From assembly GCA_004380135.1 (NCBI GenBank), contig QXCR01000168.1, forward strand, positions 1-60,902: a stretch of 60,902 bases of DNA, written 5' to 3'. This document shows, piece after piece, positions 31,925-44,311 of the stretch. The notes below the pieces were generated by a model. The model was given only the letters and a program-made list of their open reading frames with translations. It was not told the DNA's origin and did not search any database. How positions within the stretch are numbered: the stretch's first letter is position 1; each line of letters starts with the position of its first letter. The position numbers and the translations under genes are program-made. The stretch comes from Stemphylium vesicarium (Eukaryota > Ascomycota > Dothideomycetes > Pleosporales > Pleosporaceae).

Positions 31925-34900
31925 TCATTCCTCATCATCCGTGTCCCTCTCCTCCATTACACTCTCCGTATCCCCCTTCTGAAACCTTAACCGCGAGCTC
32001 GTCATATCCCCGTCTTCCGCCTGACTAGTCCTCGTGCTCCGCCTCCTACTCCTACTGCTAACCACACCGGGAAACAGCCTAGGCTCGCCGTCCAGCGTAA
32101 CCGTACTCGTTGAGCGCTTGAGTCCCGTGTCCGGCTCATCCAGAGACTCTGTAGGCTGCACAACGGAGAGAGCATTGGGGTTTATGGTGATGCTGGAACT
32201 GCGACGGGGACGGTCGACGTTGCTGCCGTCTTTTGCGCTGGTCGGGGAGGCGGGCTGCGCTTGCAGACTGACCATGTCGGCGGCCGATGCCGAGGGCTTG
32301 AGGCGAGCGACTTGCGCTGGTGGCAGCTTTGAAAAAACTTGCTTGCTACCTGCCGCCGAAGCATGAGTGGGCGAGGCCGGCGTCGCTCCCTGGAAAGATT
32401 TCGGCGTCTGCGGTACTTCAGACTGCAGGTTTGAACTGGTGAGATCGTGGCTACCGGCTTGGGCTGCGCGAGTATAACGGTCGATCCTGCATCGAATTAG
32501 TATCAATGGCCTTTATACTTTGGTGCTGCAATACTTACATAGCCAGTTCTCCCATGAGCGTCTCGTGTCGGAACGCCTCTCGAATGCTGGGTACGTTTGA
32601 TCTTGCCATGTCGTTACCCGCAACACCGGGGAGGTGGTAGTTGGCACCCAACCACTTCTGCTTAACTACATGTTCAAAGCCACTCTGCTCAACCGAGTGC
32701 TTAGCCAACTCGCACATGTCCACAGCACTCAGCTTATAGATTTGCGCCGCGACCGAGTACTCCTCGATGAGAGGCTCTTTGGTAAAAGCAAACTGCAGGG
32801 GATCGTCTGTCGATAGGGACACGTTTAGACCGCGCCTGAAGTAGCTCATGAACGGATTTCGCTCATATGCCAGGAACAGTGCGTTGTTGCTAAGAGGCGA
32901 CATCGCGACGCCAATCTGCTCAAGGTAGAACATGTATTGAAGGAAGGGTACCTTTCGAAGCAAAAGGCCGTGGCTGATGCTGTGGCAGCAAAGAACCGCC
33001 GCAGCCAAATGATCCGTATCACCAGCCTCGCCGCAGTGCGGACGAAGCAGGAAAGTATTGAAGCCACGCTGCTTCCTCCATACGTTGAGCGATGACATGT
33101 TTGCAAACAAGTAGTACATCCAGTAGCTGTATGGCGGATTCTGCTTCGTGGACCATTCGCTTGGAAAGGGGAATTTGCGGTACACGCGGCGCTCCACTTT
33201 GCTCTCATCATCGACACTATCAAATCCAATGACCCTTTGCAAGAAGATGTGAAGCTTGGGGTGGCTTGCGGGATCCTTTGTAACCTCGAAAAGAGGCTGG
33301 AACACATTCACGATAACTTGCTGGAAGTTATCCATGAGACCAGTAGCCTTGTACACGTCAAACAAGCGCGGGACTTGGATTAGCCATCGGACATTGGGCG
33401 AGAAGAGCTTATTATCAACGACCCAAGCCGCGAGTTTGTCCCACTCGTCAATGTCTCGGCCATAGATGGATATGCGCCACTCGACAAATTGGTACTTGCT
33501 TGCCTCCAAATCTGAGATGACTTCTTTGGTGATTTCAGCTAGATAGCGGCCCTTGACAAAGTTGTCGGTCTTCAAAAAGATGGTACGCAAACGCGATTCA
33601 CCGATGGGATTGTATTTCAGATTGAATTTGTCGAAGCGATGGAACGAGTCGGTGTGAGCCTGGAGAATTAGCAACGTTCAACCTACGTATGGACCCTGTA
33701 CTTACATGCATATCCAGGGTGTCGATACTCAGATCGTATGCTGTCAAATTGATAGACTCGAATACCTCCCTCAGTGTCAGATGCTTCCCATCACGGTACA
33801 GCACAACCTCATCAGGAGACTTCTTCATCTTGGACTTGATGAAGCGGAGCAAATGCTTTTGATTCATGCATGCCGAATGGTGCACGTGCGTGTCGACCTT
33901 TCGCACATTGTAGAAATCTCTGTGGGGCACCTTCTTCGTATCGGCTGTTTCTTGGTACTCGTTCAGCAGGTAATAGAGGTTGAATTTTCCTTCCAAATAC
34001 TGCAGACGACGGAAGGCGAAGCTTTTGCTGGGCCCATCGGACGATATATCAAGAATGGAATCGAGATCGATGTAGAACTCGCGCAGTGTAGGGATTGCCA
34101 CAATAGGGGTGTCAAGCTCAGCTGATTTGGCGGTTTCATACACTTGGTACACACCACCTTCATCCAAGCGAAACGACATTTCTCCTGGACCAGGTACTGG
34201 TAGGCAGTCTTCTAGGTGGAAATCTTCACCAATGTTGGTGCCCATCTTGCGGGGCGGCTTGGGCGGGTCGTTTGGTTCCAAGATTCCGCTGTTCTGCATG
34301 CTTTCGCCCGCATTGCGACGCTGTTTGGAGGTATCATTCCATACGGGTTCTGGGGGAGAGGGATAAATGCGCCAGGCTGGGTCGTCTTTTGGGTTATCGA
34401 AGTTGCGTTGTAAAGATAAGCGGGTGTACTTGTGACGCAAGTCAAGAACCTTTTGGATATTCTTGTAGATTGAACTGAGTTCAGCGGTGATGCTCGAGTC
34501 TGACATGGCGAACCCTCCCGCGCCAGTTCCAACACCAATGCCTGCACCCGCACCGTGAATGCCCTCTTCAGCTAGAAGGGGTTTATCCTCGTGAGGGAGG
34601 TTGGGATGCTGGCCGTGCGATCGGGCGTGTTGATCAGCCTGGAGAAAGTTGTCGCCTTCTTCGTAGGTGCCAGCGGCTTGGGAGGACTGTTGAGTCATGT
34701 GTCGACGCGGTTCTTGTGACTGCTCGGCGTGTGACAAGCCGATGGGTAGGTTGGAACGTTGCCCTTGGTTCGCAAGACTGACGTTGCTCTTTCGCGAGCG
34801 AATGCTCTCAGCTCTGCTAAGAAAGTCGACGCCGTCGGCACCGTTGTAGTTGGCGGGCAACGTCTTTGCGCGCAGGGCAGGACTCTGGGTATCCCCTTGT

Positions 34901-35293
34901 GGCCCTCCATACTGCGTCTCCAATTGATGCCTCTGGTAGAACTGCTTGGCTTCGGTGTGGCTCATTTGTTTCTCTGCAGTGTAGTCGTAGAAGGCAGTTC
35001 GTCGCTGCTTGTCGCGGGGCAGCATGCCATTATCGTCCTCTTCCACGCCCGCACCCGCAGCTTTCTGTGCTGCTGAAGTCGCACCATCAGCAAGGTTTGT
35101 ACGCCCGCTGCCGCCTGCTTCTGTCTCGGAGTATTCGAGGTCGAGCTCGTCTTCTTCTGAGGAAAGCATCTGGTCGTCGCGGGCGGGGCCAAAGTCAGGC
35201 GACGCATCGGCGTCTACAGAAAACGCTCCTACAATCCACATCAGTTTCGCGGCGTCTCGTAGACAAGAACTGACATGTACTACCTTTCATCAT
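31925..35293 (-). CDS. AMD1: AMP deaminase
   Basis: Exons are 35293-35284, 35228-33706, 33659-32539 and 32486-31925, giving 1071 residues. It converts AMP to IMP and ammonia in purine nucleotide interconversion. The first coding exon is 10 nt (MMK plus one base) with a GTAGTA donor; the rest joins in frame. Metal-binding and catalytic motifs are present: VDTHVHHSACMNQKHLLRF early in the barrel and SLSTDDPLQF late, followed by EEYSVAAQIYKLSAVDMCEL. The first about 350 residues are a variable, Ser/Gln-rich regulatory region, and a long Ser/Thr-rich tail follows the barrel, as usual in filamentous fungi. Confidence 0.93.
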
Positions 35294-35958
35294 GGTGTTA
35301 TGGCGAGGTGGGCGTTGTGGCTGGTAGAGCGAACACAAACTTTAGAACGAGACTCACGCAAGGAACGCGCCTCGGAGCCCGCCGGCCTGTCGCCTGACCC
35401 CGTGCCATTTTGCAAAATATGGATTTCATGACTACGACGCGGCATACCAGCTCCTGCTGTCTTTGTAGAAAAAATACGTCACAGCAGGCGAGCAAGATAT
35501 TGAGGCTGCAAGAAGTAATGCTTTATTCGGAGGAGCCTACTAGGCTAGACCCCTCCATCCTCGGCTTGTGATGCTGTCGGCAGGGGAAATTGAGCCATTC
35601 CGAGTCCGTCATCCTGGTTCCCCACGACAAATAGCCCACCCGAGATATGCTGCTCAGAGTCGACTGCTTGCTAGGAGAAATGCAGAACTAACATGTTTAC
35701 GTGTTTGGTAGCTAAGACAAAGACAGTAACGTCGCCAGTAATTTTGCCTGCCCATCGTCCCCGCGCTGGCCTTGACGAGTGTGCATGACGTCGACGAGAC
35801 TGAGCTGCAAACATGCGGGCACCCCTCCAGGGCTGAGACGACCGAAAATGTCACGTGACCATGGCCTAGCGCAGATCTATGATCCATGCCCAAAAATTTA
35901 CTGTATTCCGACTTCTGAAGATTGAGTTGATAGTACCAACTTTTGTTCAATCGCAATC
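35294..35958. other. Divergent promoter region, AMD1 and the RRM gene
   Basis: 665 bp between divergent start codons. No further feature is recognised. Confidence 0.4.
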
Positions 35959-37040
35959 ATGTAGGTATCGCCATCCATGTCAAATTGCCCCTGTAGCTGA
36001 CTTCGCACGCAGGTTCCTCCTCCGCCGTGCCGCCGTCCGCGCCATCAGCGCTTCGCCTTCGAAGGCGTACCTCGCACAGCCGCGATCCATTAACACTCTC
36101 ACACCCTCTGCGTTCCGCCTCAGGCAACAGCAGTCGTCTATCGCTTCCTTCCAAAGGAGGTTCGCTAGCGATGAGGCATCCAAGACCGACCAGTCGGCCG
36201 AGGCTGCTGCCGCGGACGCTTCCGAGAACTTTGCTCAGACAGCCGCAGAGGCACCCGTTGAAGAGAACTTGACACCTGCACAACAGGAGGTGCAATCCAG
36301 TCCCACCAACGAGGCTGAGACGGTCGGATCCCATGCGCTTGAGGCTGCCGTTGAGCGCGCTGAAAGCAGCACCCCACAATTCGCCAGGAGGGCCCCAAAG
36401 ACCACGGAGCCTAACAAGGTGCTGTACATTGGCAACCTCTACTATGAAGTCACGGCCGACCAACTGAAACGCGTCTTCTCTCGCTTCGGTGAAATTGAGG
36501 ACGTCAAGCTCGTCTACGACAACCGTGGTCTGAGCCGAGGGTAAGTTGTTGCGCTCAAAAACCACACTCTAGCTGACCACGATGCCCAGATTTGGATACG
36601 TCGAGTTCACCAACATTTCTGATGCGCAGGCTGCCATCGACAACCTCGACATGCAGGTCTTTGAGGGTCGCAACCTTGTCGTCCAATTCCACGCCCCAAA
36701 GCCCAACGCTAAGACTCGCGGCCCCAACGGCACCTTTGAACCCAACCCTCCCTCCAAGACGCTCTTCATTGGCAACATGTCGTTTGAGATGTCAGACAAA
36801 GACCTCAACGATCTCTTCCGCGACATTCGCAACGTTATGGATGTACGTGTCGCCATTGACAGGAGAACCGGCCAGCCGCGGGGCTTTGCACACGCCGACT
36901 TTATCGATGTTGCCAGCGCCACCCGCGCCAGGGAGGTGCTCAAGGAGAAGACCATCTATGGAAGGCAACTTCGCGTAGATTTCAGCAAGTCCAGCACCCA
37001 GACATCGCGGGACAAGCGTCAAGATTCAGCCCAGGAGTAA
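35959..37040 (+). CDS. Two-RRM RNA-binding protein, probably mitochondrial
   Basis: Exons are 35959-35960, 36013-36540 and 36590-37040, giving 326 residues. The best model splits the start codon: AT at 35959-35960, a 52-bp intron GTAGGT..CGCAG, then G. Reading straight through gives ATG-TAG. The spliced product starts MFLLRRAAVRAISASPSKAY, an Arg-rich amphipathic presequence, and continues to FQRRFAS, a likely cleavage region. After an acidic linker come two RRMs: RNP2/RNP1 LYIGNLYY with GFGYVEF, and LFIGNMSF with RGFAHADF. It resembles fungal nucleolin-like RNA-binding proteins. A mitochondrial RNA role is inferred from the presequence. Confidence 0.82.
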
Positions 37041-37544
37041 GGAAGCAGGGCTTTGCAGGCTACGGATTGTAAAATGAAGGTTATGAGCCGCGAGACGATG
37101 AATCTTTCTTTCTCTGTACGACTTGCACGACCAAAAGCAGCATTCTGCTGGCTGTACATTGTATTGATAGGAAAGTCACATGTATCATAGTAGATGAGCG
37201 TCCGGCGTTGTCATCCCCCTCTTCATTTGTGCGCTGTATAGGATGAAGGAATCAACAAAATTTTGCAGTTGTAATGAAACTTGTAAAACTTATGAGTGAA
37301 TGGATTGTGCGGAACCCGTTGTGGGATTCGGCGGCTCTGCGTGGTGGCGGCCAGGCACAGACGCCAGCGGCTGCGACCTCGGCTTGCCCCGCGTAACATC
37401 TCCACTTGCCATCTGTTGCTGATCAATTGCTCGACGCGCCGGCTGCATCCACTCCGCCTCGATAGCTGTACATGATCTCGTTTGCTCTCTTTTGATCGCG
37501 TTATACCAACTGCTTTATTCGCTTTCTCTCCCTCTCTTCTCGCC
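37041..37544. other. Intergenic, RRM gene to PEX5
   Basis: 504 bp between two forward genes. Pyrimidine-rich sequence precedes the PEX5 start at 37545. Nothing else is recognised. Confidence 0.4.
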
Positions 37545-39537
37545 ATGTCTTTTCTAGGCGGCGCCGAATGCTCGACGGGCGCCAACCCGCTCAGCCAGTT
37601 CACCAAGCATGTGCAAGATGACAAGTCCATGCAGAGAGACCGCCTGGTCGGGCGCGGGCCCGGCGGCATGCAGGAGGGCATGCGCAGCCAGCAGATGGGC
37701 GGCCCTTCAGATGGCGTAAGTTACTGACAGCCAATACGGGGCGGTGGCTATGTAGAAGGAGGGCCGTGGCTAACACCATGGCCAACAGATGATGAACGAG
37801 TTTATGAACCAGAACGCACAACTCCCCCAAGGGCCCGGCCCTGCGTCATCCTTTGCAATGGAGCAGATGCGCAGAGAGCTGGAACGCGTGCAGCACAGCG
37901 CATCGCCAGCATGGGCCGCAGAGTTCGACCCGGGCATGCAGGCACCCCAGATGGGCCCATCTATGCAAGAGCGACCAGCCGGCTTCAGCCCTGCCGAATT
38001 CGCAAAGTTCCAGCAAATGAACCCTACCGCCCGGACAGCGAGCCCTACAACGGCATCGCAGCCCTCCATGACGGGCTACCAGCGCCCAATGTACGGCATG
38101 GGTATGGGCATGGGCATGGGCGGCATGGGAATGGGTATGATGCAACAGCCATATGCGCCACAGAACTTCCAGCAGCCCATGCAGGACTCTGGCAAAGGCA
38201 AAGGCCGCATGGTCGAGCTGGACGACCAGGACTGGGAGGCCCACTTTGCCCAGCTAGAGCAGTCGGATCAAAAGGACTTGGGCGCGCTCGATGAAGAGGC
38301 CAACAAGGCCATGGAGGCTGAGCTGAACGAAATGGACAGGTCAGTAGAGAAAGACGCAGTTGACTTGGACGATTTCGAGTCTATTTGGAAAGGAATCCAA
38401 GCTGAGACTGAATACGCTAGGCAACTTGCCAACGAGGAGAGATTTGTCGACGGACACGTGGGCGACCTTGATCAGTGGGAAGGCTTCGACGGTCTAAACA
38501 CGCATTCCGTCCGCGACCCAGCTATCGGCGACTACCTGTTCGAGCAAGAGAATCTCTTCAAGAACGTCACGAACCCATTCGAGGAGGGCGTCAAGATAAT
38601 GGAAGACGGGGGAAACCTGTCCTTGGCCGCGCTCGCCTTCGAAGCAGCAGTTCAAAAGGATCCGAATCACATTGCAGCCTGGGTCAGGCTGGGAGAGTCA
38701 CAGGCACAGAATGAAAAGGAAACTCCCGCCATTCGGGCGCTGGAACATGCCTTGAAGCAGGATCCATCGAACCTGGAAGCATTGATGGGCCTGGCCGTAT
38801 CATACACGAACGAGGGCTACGAGAGCACCGCATACCGGACCCTCGAGCGCTGGCTCGCAACCAAATACCCTTCGCTGATCAAAGAGCCGCTCTCGTCCGA
38901 TGCCGAGATGGGTTTCACAGATCGCCACCTACTTCACGAGAAGGTCACAAACCTATTCATCCAAGCCGCACAGCTATCGCCGACTGGAGAACAAATGGAC
39001 CCGGATGTACAAGTCGGTCTAGGCGTCTTATTCTACGGCGTGGAAGAGTACGACAAAGCCGTCGACTGTTTCGGCGCCGCCCTTGCATCCACAGAATCCG
39101 GTGTCTCAAACTCAACATCACAAGTCCATCTCCTCTGGAACCGTCTCGGCGCCACCCTCGCAAACTCAGGACGAAGCGAAGAAGCCATCGATGCCTACTC
39201 GCGCGCCCTCGCACTCCGACCAAACTTTGTCCGCGCACGTTATAACCTCGGTGTCTCGTGTATCAATATTGGTTGCTACACCGAAGCAGCCCAGCACCTG
39301 CTCGGCGCCCTGGCAATGCACAAGGTGGTTGAGCGCGAAGGCAAAGAAAAGGCGCGAGAAGTTGTCGGCGATGGTGTATCAGACAGCCAACTCGACAACA
39401 TGATTCACCAGAACCAAAGCACGAACCTGTACGATACGCTACGAAGGGTGTTTGGCCAAATGGGCCGAAGAGATTTGTCGGATATCGTGGGTCCCGGCAT
39501 GGACGTGGAGCGTTTTCGCGGCGAGTTTGAGTTTTGA
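37545..39537 (+). CDS. PEX5: Peroxisomal targeting signal receptor PEX5
   Basis: Exons 37545-37715 and 37789-39537 (intron GTAAGT..CAACAG) give 639 residues. It binds PTS1 (SKL-type) cargo in the cytosol and docks at the peroxisome. The N-terminus has the conserved Cys (GGAECSTGANPLSQF), the site of recycling monoubiquitination in this family. Trp motifs for docking follow: WAAEF, WEAHF, WKGIQ and WEGF. The second half is a TPR array (AALAFEAAVQKDPNHIAAWV, AIRALEHALKQDPSNLEALM, ALALRPNFVRARYNLGVSCI) that binds the signal peptide. A Met/Gly-rich stretch (YGMGMGMGMGGMGMGMM) lies near residue 165. Length matches fungal PEX5. Confidence 0.95.
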
Positions 39538-40117
39538 GACTGAGCTTAGCGAGCCGATTGGCATGGAATTGGTGGAGGAGGAAGCGCATAATGATCGAGG
39601 CGGATACGACGACTGGCTGGTCGAACGCAAAGTCAAGATACCGCGGCGAGGTGATGATTGGGGTGAAGGGGAATTGGGAGATAGTTGCTGTTTCGGCACT
39701 AGGACTGTGGAAATCGGAACCGATTGCGTTTGGAAGCTGCACGGAGGCGTTTAGATATCTACATATGTGGGTACGTGGCTAAAATTTTGCCCATGACAGA
39801 TCAATATCATCAAGTATATTCAACGGAGAGAAATCAGATTTGACATCTTTTTTGCATTGATACTCGGTCCATCATCTCAGAGAGTGATTTACACTGCACC
39901 CTTGGAACATAGGAAGATGTTTTCGTGCTCAGAGGCAGTCCCTTGACTTGCGCACACCCACGCCCAAAAGGACGGGAAAAACTTGATAAAATACATAGAA
40001 CCTGAACTGCACTACCACACTCTAACCTTGTGCACCATTTTTACCCTAGTGAAAACCAATAGAAAAAAAGCTTCGGCCGAAGCCTTACACTTCCTATACC
40101 TTCCAAGCATTCACAAC
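39538..40117. other. Convergent 3' region, PEX5 and PMT4
   Basis: 580 bp between convergent genes. A forward frame at 39452-39754 is a shadow continuing from PEX5 in another frame. Confidence 0.4.
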
Positions 40118-42577
40118 TTATTTAGCAAAGTGAAGGTCATATCCGAGCCACTTCCTCGCCTGGACTTGCGGAACAGAGAGACCCGGGTTGCCGTACGTTA
40201 GCGGGGCGAAGAAGAGGAAGCACCAGAAAGTGGCGGCAAGAATGACAACGGTAGCGATCCAGCTACCCATCAAGCTCGACGTGGCCACACGCTCGCGAAC
40301 CGGGCGCGAGCGAGTGCGGCGATGGCCTTTGGCGGCAGCTGGCATTTCGGGATCCTGGGGCTCAATGCAGAAGACAAACTCGACAAGTGCACCCGTGACG
40401 AGGCAGGATGCTAAATGGGCCGGGAGGTAATGATGCAGGAAGAGCTGGCGACCCATGATGTAGAAGGGGATATAATGTGCGGCCCAAGTAAGGAAGAAGA
40501 AACCGGTCGAGTTGTAAAGACGGGAGCGGGTGCCTACAGGTAAGAATGTTAGAACATCCCCATCGAATATAAATGACGTAATCAAGTAAAGAAGCTTGGG
40601 CTTCTTGTATGAGAGAAATAACTTACGCTCATCGAGGGCATCCATGCCACGACGGAGTGCCAATTGATCGGCGCCAATGATGCCAGCAAAGACGGCAAGA
40701 AGTGAAGAGGCAAGCCACCATCCAATAGGGTTACCAAGGAAGTAGATTTGCTGACGAGTGTCGTTCTTGGTCCAGAAAGATACACCGCGGAGAAGGAAAG
40801 GCCACGAAATAGGCTGCGACGCATAGGGATGGGAGCTGGTCAGAGCGTTGTTGTGGTGGAACATGGCGCGCTGAAGCTCAACCCACTTCCTGAGGAAGCT
40901 CAGATGCTTGACCTGCTTGGGCTCCTTCTTGTTGCGCTCGTCCTCGACTGGAAGCGAGGGAATGTCATCAACATACCAGACATTGCTGGACTGCTGAACG
41001 GCCTTGTTGCCGTTGATTTCAGCTTGCTTGTAGGCCCAGTCTGGCAAAGGCTTTGTGTGGGTCCACATGGCAACCTTGGTGGGCACGTGGATCAGCTTGA
41101 AGTGGGTTGACATGGTCTTGAAGTCGCCCTTGCCCTTGTCGACCTTGAGCTGGAATAGCGTATCGTTGTAACGTGCGCCAGCCGCTTCCTCCTTGTTTAC
41201 AGTTGTGAACTCCTGGTTGGTAGGGTAGTAAGGTGATGCGACATCGTGGGTCAGGAGAATGGTGTCGGTGATCAAGTGGCGGAGACGAATGGTGTCACCG
41301 ACTTTGACGCGCTGGCCAACTTCGCTTGCGAGCGGGGTCGAGGGAAGAACTTGCCAGTGGTTGTTTGTATCGTTGTGGGGGTAGCCGGTGACCTGCTGTC
41401 CCTGCGAAGAGACACGTCCATCGTCGTATCGGAGCGGGTAGCGGTCCGGGTGGCTGTGGAGGTAGACTTTGGTCTCCTTGTGGCGGATAGTGATGGAGTC
41501 GTAGTAGTTGATACCAACCGACTGAAGGCTCATGACGTTGTCGCTCAGCGTCTCCTGGAATTCAGGGGTCATGAAATCGTCACCGGGACCGGAACGGGTG
41601 AGAATAGAGAAATGAACCTGGAACCAGAACAGGTAGAGGAAGAAGGGGACAATGACCAGACCGACAGCGCGAGCAGCGAAGTGCTTGCCAAACTCGGCCA
41701 GCGTCAACGCGCCCTGTCGTCGGTTCACGTCCATCAAATCCCAAAGGTCAATCAAGACGGGGACACCGATAGAGAAGAAAGTGAAGACACCGACATACTT
41801 GATGGAAATGACACAGCTCAGACTGATACCGGTCAGCAGGAGCCATTTCCACCATTTGCGACCAAAGGGCACGTGTCGTTCTTTGTAGAAGCGAATGTAT
41901 GACAACACGGAAAGGGCCATGAAGAAGATGAGGGAAGCGTCGAGGAGAATCAGGCGCGTCTGGCCAATGTGGGCGTTGTCGAGAAGCATGAGGCCGGCGG
42001 CGGTGATGCAGGCGGGCAGCGAATAGCCAGACTCCCACATGATCATGAAAACGATGGGGACAGTGAGGGCGCCGAGCGAGGCGGGCATGGCACGGTATGC
42101 GACATATGGGACCTTGTTGGTAATGTACGAATCGCCAATGTTCTCAAAGAGGAAGTCGCCCTTGTACCCGACGAGCCATCCGGCGAATGCGAAAAGGAGC
42201 TTTCCGAGGGGAGGATGGACATCGAAGAAGTAGGTTCGTTGCAGGTAGTATGAAGCGAACTGTGATTGCGAGTTAGCCATGCCATGGAGCTAACTGGATC
42301 AGATATATGTACACACCTTGCCAAAGTGCACTTCGTCAAAGACAACCTGATCAGGATGTCTGATGCCCCAGAAGCGCGTGATGAAGGCCAAGACGGTCAT
42401 GATGGTAATGGCAAGCTTGTAGTCCCATTCCCTGCCCTGCTGCTGCACTGGCTTGTACGGCTTGGCCTTCTCGACCACATTGGCCACCTTCTCCGTCAGG
42501 GCTTCGGGGTTGGGCGAGACGGCTCTCTTTTTGTCCTTGCCGGCGCGCTGGCGGACGCTGCCAGCGGGTGAGGACAT
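40118..42577 (-). CDS. PMT4: Protein O-mannosyltransferase, PMT4 type
   Basis: Exons are 42577-42317, 42259-40627 and 40533-40118, giving 769 residues. It transfers mannose from dolichyl-phosphate-mannose to Ser/Thr in the ER. The luminal active-site loop reads VVFDEVHFGKFASYY then FFDVHPPLGK, with the Asp-Glu pair of PMTs; the FASYY spelling favours the PMT4/POMT1 branch over PMT1 or PMT2. Many membrane helices flank a luminal MIR region (LRHLITDTILLTHDVASPYY, FKLIHVPTKVAMWTHTKPLP). The 93-bp second intron (GTAAGT..CTGTAG) has no stop and is a multiple of three. A GTGATCCC minisatellite lies 55 bp upstream of the ATG. Confidence 0.93.
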
Positions 42578-43112
42578 GGTGGGCTGAGGCTGGATGAAGC
42601 TACCTGTGCATTTGCGCGTTAGCATCCAGACGTGATCCCGTGATCCCGTGATCCCGTGATCCCGTGATCCCGTGATCCCGTGATCCATCAGACGGCATGG
42701 GCAGACTCACCTCCCGTAAATAAAGGAATTGGTTGATGGAATCAGAAAGAGCGTTGGGGCTGCGCTGCAAGAGACAGGACACCTAACCGCGAGTTCAGGG
42801 TCCGAGAGAACCAATCCGCAATGGGTTGCTCGCTTCCACCTAACCCCTGCATTAGCCGCTATTGGTCAACCCACTATGGAACCCGTACAGCGAGGGGCAC
42901 CGAGGGCTGCTTCGATGTCTGATCAAGCCTTGCTATGTATCTATTCTTGGCGTCATCATCTAACCGATCGGCGCGCCCGGTGCTATTTTGTCTTTACATG
43001 TATCGCCTGTCATCTTCCCTAGCCGAACGCAGCTACACATTCTGTGCCGCCCCTTTTGTGTGAACTAATATTCACCAACCTTTTGCTTCCTAACATTGAC
43101 CCATAACTACCA
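42578..43112. other. PMT4 upstream region with a minisatellite
   Basis: 535 bp between the 3' end of the transporter gene and PMT4, same strand. Apart from the repeat at 42632-42686 nothing is recognised. Confidence 0.45.
42632..42686. repeat. 8-bp minisatellite (GTGATCCC)x6.9
   Basis: Perfect head-to-tail copies of GTGATCCC, 55 bp in all, lie in the PMT4 5' leader or promoter. Confidence 0.95.
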
Positions 43113-44311
43113 TCACTGACCCTTCTTCTGCTTCTCTGCTTCAGACTTCTTCTGCTGCGGAATGCGGTACGACGTCTCCCACCCATACAGGGCACCCGCT
43201 CCAAACACCATCGCAGCGCCCACCTTCATCAATCCGCTCATCTGGTTGCCAAAAATCCAGATACTCAACAGGAAACTTACCAGCTTCCTGATGTTCAATA
43301 CAATGGTAACCGTGACGGCAGATGTGTTTGCGCTAAGCATGTTGACTCCCGTGATGCAAAGTAGCTGTGTGAGCGCATTGGCTGTAAGATAGATGACGTG
43401 TTGCGACGTCGAGGCCAGAGCATCGTTGAGTAGTGGCGGGAGGCTTGCGGCAACCTTGGGGGGTACCTGAAACGATTGCGATGCCTGCAGACGCTTGAAC
43501 TGTTGCGTCAAAGTTGGGGCAAACCCAGCAAAGAACGGAATAGACAGCAGGTGAGAGTAGAAGAGGTTAGCCTGCCAGTCTTTTCCGTGGTCTTTGTAGA
43601 TATCTTCCACATACGCTCCCATCCACGCTGAGAGTAGCTGTGCAATGAGTAGGATCAAAAGACCAGCCTGGAGCGATGAATCTGACTCGTCGGAGCTTGA
43701 TGTTTCCATCTTCTTGCCCTATAGCACATCAACACTTGTATTTGGGTAGCCGGGCATCATTTCCTACCTTTGACGAAGCATCTGCCCATGCCGACACCAT
43801 AACGCCTAGCGTTAAGATTGCAACCGAGATAATCTGCAGGGGCGAGTACTTCTTGCCGCGGAGCCAACCAGCTGCCATGGTAGTTACACTACCAAAGCTC
43901 CTGAGAATGATGTGGACTGGAACGGATATGTTGAAGGCAAACGCCCAATTGTTCAGCATATTGACTGTGAAGAACAGAGCTGCGCTGACACACCACTTTC
44001 GAAAAGGTACAGGCGAGCTCCTCATAAAGTAGCGTCCATTCGGATCGAACTGGTAGTGCAACGTCGAGAGACATGTGAAAACAAACTGGAACAGCGTGAT
44101 TAGAAGACCACTCTCGGGCTCTTGTCTGCCCTATCGTTAGTACGCGCATTGGTGTCAGAAATCAACTTCATTTACTTTACGATTGCTTCCAAGCAGTATA
44201 CCTTTCCAATGTTTAGTGATTGTTCTGTAGTAGCTTCTTTGTACTTACATTGGCACAGCATCCTCCGAAGATGAGCGAAAAACTGCTAATGACAGGTGCA
44301 ATGGCTGCCAT
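43113..44311 (-). CDS. YEA4/SLC35B-like UDP-N-acetylglucosamine transporter
   Basis: Exons are 44311-44249, 44201-44176, 44125-43768 and 43718-43113, giving 350 residues. The spliced N-terminus reads FGGCCANVYCLEAIVKQEPE, the opening of the YEA4/SLC35B4 family. About ten hydrophobic segments follow, including WAFAFNISVPVHIILRSFGS with the conserved helix, and GVNMLSANTSAVTVTIVLNI with the substrate-transport signature. The C-terminus is lysine-rich (KKSEAEKQKKGQ), consistent with ER/Golgi retention. It probably brings UDP-GlcNAc into the ER or Golgi for chitin or glycan synthesis; substrate is inferred from family. Exon 2 is only 26 nt. Confidence 0.87.
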
